Of a DNA stretch of 64,000 bases, positions 60,046-64,000 are shown piece after piece (the stretch's first letter is position 1; each line of letters starts with the position of its first letter). The stretch lies in contig NZ_JACVZC010000006.1 in NCBI RefSeq assembly GCF_016658545.1, positions 61,035-125,034 on the forward strand, read 5' to 3'. The position numbers were made by a program, and so were the translations under genes. The DNA comes from Pseudomonas sp. S37 (GTDB taxonomy: Bacteria; Pseudomonadota; Gammaproteobacteria; Pseudomonadales; Pseudomonadaceae). Below the pieces are notes generated by a model. The model was not told the origin of the DNA. It worked only from the letters and a program-made list of their open reading frames with translations, and did no database searches.

Positions 60046-62100
60046 TCAGACCAGGTGCAGGGCATTGAGCAACAGATCGATCAGCTTGATCCCGGCAAAC
60101 GGCACCACAATGCCGCCCAGCCCGTAGACCAGCAGGTTACGCCGCAACAGGTGCGCCGCACTGGCCGCCTGCACCCGCACGCCTCGCAGTGCCAGCGGGA
60201 TCAGCACGATGATGATCAGCGCGTTGAACACGATGGCCGAGAGGATCGCGCTCTGCGGGCTGGCCAGGTGCATCAGGTTGAGCACGCCCAACTGCGGGTA
60301 GATGGCGGCGAACAGCGCCGGCAGGATGGCGAAGTACTTGGCCACGTCGTTGGCGATGGAGAACGTGGTCAGCGCACCACGGGTGACCAGTAGCTCCTTG
60401 CCGACCTGCACCACGTCCAGCAGCTTGGTCGGGTCGCTGTCCAGGTCGACCATGTTGGCCGCCTCGCGCGCCGCCTGGGTACCGTCGTTCATGGCCATGC
60501 CCACGTCAGCCTGGGCCAGTGCCGGGGCGTCGTTGGCACCGTCACCGCACATCGCCACCAGGCGGCCGTCGTTCTGTTCCTGGCGAATGCGCGCCAGCTT
60601 CTTCTCCGGCGTGGCTTCGGCCAGCACATCATCCACCCCAGCCTCAGCGGCGATGGCGGCGGCAGTCAGCGGGTTGTCGCCGGTCACCATCACCGTGCGG
60701 ATGCCCAGCTTGCGCAACTCGGCAAAACGCTCGCGAATGCCGGGCTTGACCACGTCCTTGAGGTGGATCACCCCTAGCAGGCGCTTGTCCAGGCACACCA
60801 GCAGCGGTGTGCCGCCGCTCTGGGCAATGCGCTCCACTTCACGGGCCAGCGCCGGCGGCATTTCCAAGCGTTGCATGCCGACGAATGCCAGCACCGCGTC
60901 GACGGCGCCCTTGCGGTAACGGCGCTGCTGGAAGTCGATGCCCGAAAGCCGTGTTTCAGCACTGAACGCCACGGCCTGGTACTGCCCGGCAGGCGGTTCG
61001 ACAAAGTCATGCAGCTGGCGCAGGTATTCGACAATCGACTTACCTTCGGCAGTGTCATCGGCCAGCGAGGCCAGCAAGGCGCCCTCCCCCAGTTCACGGG
61101 CGGTCACCCCCGGCGCAGCATGCAGCGCACTGCAGCGGCGGTTGCCGAAGGTGATGGTGCCGGTCTTGTCGAGCATCAGCGTGTGCACATCACCGGCTGC
61201 TTCCACTGCACGGCCTGAGCGGGCAATCACGTTCAACCGCACCAGCCGGTCCATGCCGGCAATACCGATGGCCGACAGCAGGCCGCCGATGGTGGTGGGA
61301 ATCAGCGTCACCAGCAAGGCGGCGAGGAAGATCAGCGGCAGGCTGCCACCGACAAAGTGGGCGAACGGCTGCAAGGTCACCACCACGATCAGGAAGATCA
61401 GGGTCAGACCGATCAGCAGGATATCGAGGGCGATCTCGTTCGGGGTTTTCTGCCGCTTGGCGCCTTCGACCAGGGCAATCATCCGGTCCAGGGTCGACTC
61501 GCCCGGGTTGCTGGTGATGCAGATCAGCAGCCAGTCGGAAACCAGCCGCGTGTTGCCTGTCACGGCGCTGCGGTCGCCGCCGGATTCGCGGATGACCGGC
61601 GCAGACTCGCCCGTAATCGCGGCCTCGTTGACCGCAGCGATACCTTCAAGCACTTCACCGTCGCCGGGGATCATTTCGCCAGCGACCACGCGGACCACGT
61701 CATCCTTGCGCAAGGCACTGGCAGCAACGGTCTCGTAGCTGCCATCACGCTGACGACGCTGGGCGGTGAGGCCCTGGCTACCGGCCTTGAGGCTGTCTGC
61801 GCGGGCCTTGCCCCGGCCCTCGGCGAGGGCTTCGGCGAAGTTGGCGAACAGCACGGTGAACCACAGCCACAGGGCGATCTGCACGGCCACGCCGGTGCTG
61901 ACGCCGCTGCCAGGGGCGAAGCACAGTACCGTTGTCAGCACGGCGGTCAGAGCCACCACCAGCATTACCGGCGAGCGCTTGAGCTGACGCGGGTCGAGTT
62001 TGACGAACGCCTGCACCAGCGCCGGGCGCCACAACGCGGCGAAGCGTGTCTGGTCCTTGGCCGTGTGCCGGGCGTTCACTTCAGGAATGGGCATGTTCAT
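60046..62100 (-). CDS. kdpB: Potassium-transporting ATPase subunit B (P-type ATPase)
   Basis: A 684-residue P1A-type ATPase that powers KdpA. The phosphorylated aspartate is about D311 in [12 protein letters not shown]; the actuator motif [18 protein letters not shown] and the hinge [18 protein letters not shown] are intact. About seven membrane helices are visible. The ATG at 62100 has GAGGA seven bases upstream. It lies nine bases after the kdpA stop. Confidence 0.97.
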   Translation of the reverse strand: MNMPIPEVNARHTAKDQTRFAALWRPALVQAFVKLDPRQLKRSPVMLVVALTAVLTTVLCFAPGSGVSTGVAVQIALWLWFTVLFANFAEALAEGRGKARADSLKAGSQGLTAQRRQRDGSYETVAASALRKDDVVRVVAGEMIPGDGEVLEGIAAVNEAAITGESAPVIRESGGDRSAVTGNTRLVSDWLLICITSNPGESTLDRMIALVEGAKRQKTPNEIALDILLIGLTLIFLIVVVTLQPFAHFVGGSLPLIFLAALLVTLIPTTIGGLLSAIGIAGMDRLVRLNVIARSGRAVEAAGDVHTLMLDKTGTITFGNRRCSALHAAPGVTARELGEGALLASLADDTAEGKSIVEYLRQLHDFVEPPAGQYQAVAFSAETRLSGIDFQQRRYRKGAVDAVLAFVGMQRLEMPPALAREVERIAQSGGTPLLVCLDKRLLGVIHLKDVVKPGIRERFAELRKLGIRTVMVTGDNPLTAAAIAAEAGVDDVLAEATPEKKLARIRQEQNDGRLVAMCGDGANDAPALAQADVGMAMNDGTQAAREAANMVDLDSDPTKLLDVVQVGKELLVTRGALTTFSIANDVAKYFAILPALFAAIYPQLGVLNLMHLASPQSAILSAIVFNALIIIVLIPLALRGVRVQAASAAHLLRRNLLVYGLGGIVVPFAGIKLIDLLLNALHLV

Positions 62101-62109
62101 GATCGGTCC

Positions 62110-63819
62110 TCAGAAGCTTTTCACAGGCAGAGCCTGGCTCAGGTGTTCGGCAATTGGCCCAAGGGCCAGGGTTGGCAGGAAGGTCAGGCCACCGACCAGC
62201 AAGATGGTCACCAGCAACAGGCCAGTGAACAGTGGGCCGTGGGTGGGGAAGCTGTTCAGCCCCTGGGGGGCGCTTTTCTTCGCCGCCAGGCTGCCGGCCA
62301 AGGCCAGTATCGGCAGGATGTAACCGAAGCGGCCGATGAGCATCGCCAGGCCGATCATCAGGTTGTGGTACACCGTGTTGGCGCCAAAGCCGGCAAAGGC
62401 CGAGCCGTTGTTGGCCGTGCCCGAGGTGTAGGCGTACAGCAGCTGGCTGAAGCCGTGCGCACCCGGGTTGCTGACCGCCCCCGCCGGGCCAGGCAGGCTG
62501 GCAGCCAGGGCACCCAGCACCAGCACGCCAACGGGCATCACCAGCAAGGTCGCCACCAGCAGTTGCACTTCACGGGCCTGCAGTTTCTTGCCCAGGTACT
62601 CCGGGGTGCGGCCGATCATCAAGCCGGCCAGGAAGACGGCGATCAGCACGAACAGCAGCATGCCGTACAGCCCGGCGCCGACGCCGCCGAAAATCACTTC
62701 GCCTACCATCATGTTGACCATCGCCACCATCCCGGTCAGCGGGTTAAGGCTGTCGTGCATGGCGTTGACCGAGCCGTTGGAGGCGGCGGTGGTGGTCACC
62801 GTCCATAGCACCGAGCCGGTGGTGCCGAAGCGGCTTTCCTTGCCCTCCATGGGCGCGCTTTGCTGTACCTGCGCGCTTTCCAGCGCCGGGTTGGGCTGGT
62901 GCTCGGACCACAGCGCCGTGCTGCCGCCGATCAGGAACAGCGCCAGCATGCAGGCCAGGATGGCGCGGCTCTGGCGCAGGTCTTTCACGTAGTGGCCGAA
63001 GGTGAACACCAGGGCCACCGGGATGAGGATGATCGACGCTACCTCGAACAGGTTGCTCCAGGCCGTGGGGTTCTCGAACGGGTGCGCCGAGTTCACGCCA
63101 AAGAACCCACCGCCGTTGGTGCCCAGTTGCTTGATGGCGATCTGGCTGGCGGCCGGGCCCAGCGGGATGGTCTGGTCAGCGCCCTGCAACGTCAGCGCGT
63201 GGGCATAGTCGGCAAAGGTCTGCGGCACGCCCTGCCATACCAGCAGCAATGCCAGCAGCAGGCACAGCGGCAGCAGGCCGTAAAGGGTGGCGCGGGTCAT
63301 GTCGGCCCAGAAGTTGCCCAGCGTCGAAGTGCTGCGCCGGGCAATGCCCCGGCACAGGGCAACCAGCACGGCCAGGCCGGTGGCGGCGCTGACAAAGTTC
63401 TGCACGGTCAGGCCCAGCATCTGGCTCAGGTAGCTGACCGACGCCTCGCCGCTGTAGGCCTGCCAGTTGGTGTTGGTGACGAAGCTGACGGCAGTATTGA
63501 ACGCCAGCGACCATTCCTGGCCCGGCAGGTGCTGAGGGTTGAGCGGCAGGTGGCCTTGCAACAGCAGCACCGCGAACAACAGCAGGAAACCGGCCAGGTT
63601 GAACGCCAGCAGGGCCAGGGTGTACTGCCGCCAGTTCTGCTCCTGGCCGGCGTTCACCCCGGCCAGCCGGTAGCAGGCTTGCTCGACCGGGCCCAGCAGC
63701 GGCGACAGCCAGGTGCGCTGGCCTTCCATGACCTTGTAGTAGAACCGCCCAAGCCAGGGTGCCGGTAGCAGCACGATGGCGAAAAATGCCAGCAGCAAGG
63801 CGTAATCGTAACTGTGCAT
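62110..63819 (-). CDS. kdpA: Potassium-transporting ATPase subunit A
   Basis: A 569-residue potassium channel-like subunit with about ten membrane helices. Its four selectivity-filter repeats are recognisable as [34 protein letters not shown] and [11 protein letters not shown]. It belongs to the SKT superfamily and passes potassium to KdpB. It starts nine bases after the kdpF stop. Confidence 0.97.
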   Translation of the reverse strand: MHSYDYALLLAFFAIVLLPAPWLGRFYYKVMEGQRTWLSPLLGPVEQACYRLAGVNAGQEQNWRQYTLALLAFNLAGFLLLFAVLLLQGHLPLNPQHLPGQEWSLAFNTAVSFVTNTNWQAYSGEASVSYLSQMLGLTVQNFVSAATGLAVLVALCRGIARRSTSTLGNFWADMTRATLYGLLPLCLLLALLLVWQGVPQTFADYAHALTLQGADQTIPLGPAASQIAIKQLGTNGGGFFGVNSAHPFENPTAWSNLFEVASIILIPVALVFTFGHYVKDLRQSRAILACMLALFLIGGSTALWSEHQPNPALESAQVQQSAPMEGKESRFGTTGSVLWTVTTTAASNGSVNAMHDSLNPLTGMVAMVNMMVGEVIFGGVGAGLYGMLLFVLIAVFLAGLMIGRTPEYLGKKLQAREVQLLVATLLVMPVGVLVLGALAASLPGPAGAVSNPGAHGFSQLLYAYTSGTANNGSAFAGFGANTVYHNLMIGLAMLIGRFGYILPILALAGSLAAKKSAPQGLNSFPTHGPLFTGLLLVTILLVGGLTFLPTLALGPIAEHLSQALPVKSF

Positions 63820-63828
63820 GGGCGCTCC

Positions 63829-63918
63829 CTAACTGCGATCGGCGCGCAGCAGCGCCACCAGCAAGTAAAACGCCAAGGCCACTGCCAGCAGCAGTGACAG
63901 CCCGTCGAGCATGTTCAT
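63829..63918 (-). CDS. kdpF: KdpF small membrane peptide
   Basis: A 29-residue peptide, MNMLDGLSLLLAVALAFYLL then VALLRADRS, forming one membrane helix. GGGGAGA lies about eight bases upstream of the ATG, and the stop is nine bases before kdpA. Position, size and the YLLVALLR end match KdpF, which stabilises the KdpABC complex. The remaining 82 bases to the window edge (63919-64000) should hold the start of the kdp promoter region; no clear -10 was recognised. Confidence 0.92.
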   Translation of the reverse strand: MNMLDGLSLLLAVALAFYLLVALLRADRS

Positions 63919-64000
63919 GAGTGGTTCTCCCCGTGGTGCGGCTTGGGCCGCTTTGGGGGAATTGTCCGAGGGAGGGGCGTAAAGGGGCGAGATCGAGGGG

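Overview
The window is a high-GC chromosomal segment of a fluorescent pseudomonad, most likely the Pseudomonas putida group. The evidence is a 13-gene nuo operon with fused nuoCD, an E. coli-type isocitrate lyase, a chromate-reductase-like flavoprotein I recall as close to P. putida ChrR, the mltD/gloB/methyltransferase/rnhA/dnaQ block, and many copies of the P. putida-type REP element placed just after stop codons. No rRNA, tRNA, CRISPR array or complete insertion sequence was seen.

Layout. Positions 1-7400: a LysR regulator, a class III aminotransferase, two small hypotheticals, a second EF-G and a SulP permease. 7400-12300: an AAA-type ATPase divergent from a secretin-N-domain periplasmic protein, aceA with a structured 5' region, and a YhhN-type lysoplasmalogenase. 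12300-27680: promoter region with a strong Fur-box-like site, then nuoA-N ending at a clear intrinsic terminator. 27700-29500: remnant of a P2-like prophage (Ogr zinc finger, CI-like repressor, holin, gpL) with a very short LuxR-type regulator at the head of the gpL-holin unit. 29700-35200: a TonB-dependent receptor, chrR-like reductase, a 72-aa protein and a lysine/arginine decarboxylase.

35300-47480: dnaQ, rnhA and a methyltransferase (leftward), gloB and mltD (rightward), then a YejABEF-type peptide ABC transporter with two tandem binding proteins. 47480-51470 is an accessory patch: a structured leader in front of a broken reading frame, an intact DUF3077 gene, a HTH/PIN toxin-antitoxin locus whose toxin carries an in-frame TAA before its first catalytic Asp, a VOC-family gene with an in-frame TGA, an XRE regulator and an HD hydrolase. 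51700-55750: a 976-aa kinase/beta-domain/phospho-lyase fusion with an upstream palindrome, and a LysR regulator. 55960-63920: kdpFABC and kdpDE, including the 29-residue KdpF, all leftward.

The genes mostly serve central energy metabolism (complex I, glyoxylate shunt), ion homeostasis (Kdp), nutrient import (Yej-type ABC, TonB receptor, SulP) and amine/amino-acid turnover. The aminotransferase, the decarboxylase and the kinase-lyase fusion may all touch lysine-type substrates. The best candidates for undescribed biology are the leader RNA near 47862-48062, the LuxR-HTH/gpL/holin unit, the three-part fusion with its operator-like palindrome, and the pair of nonsense-interrupted genes at 49196-50159.
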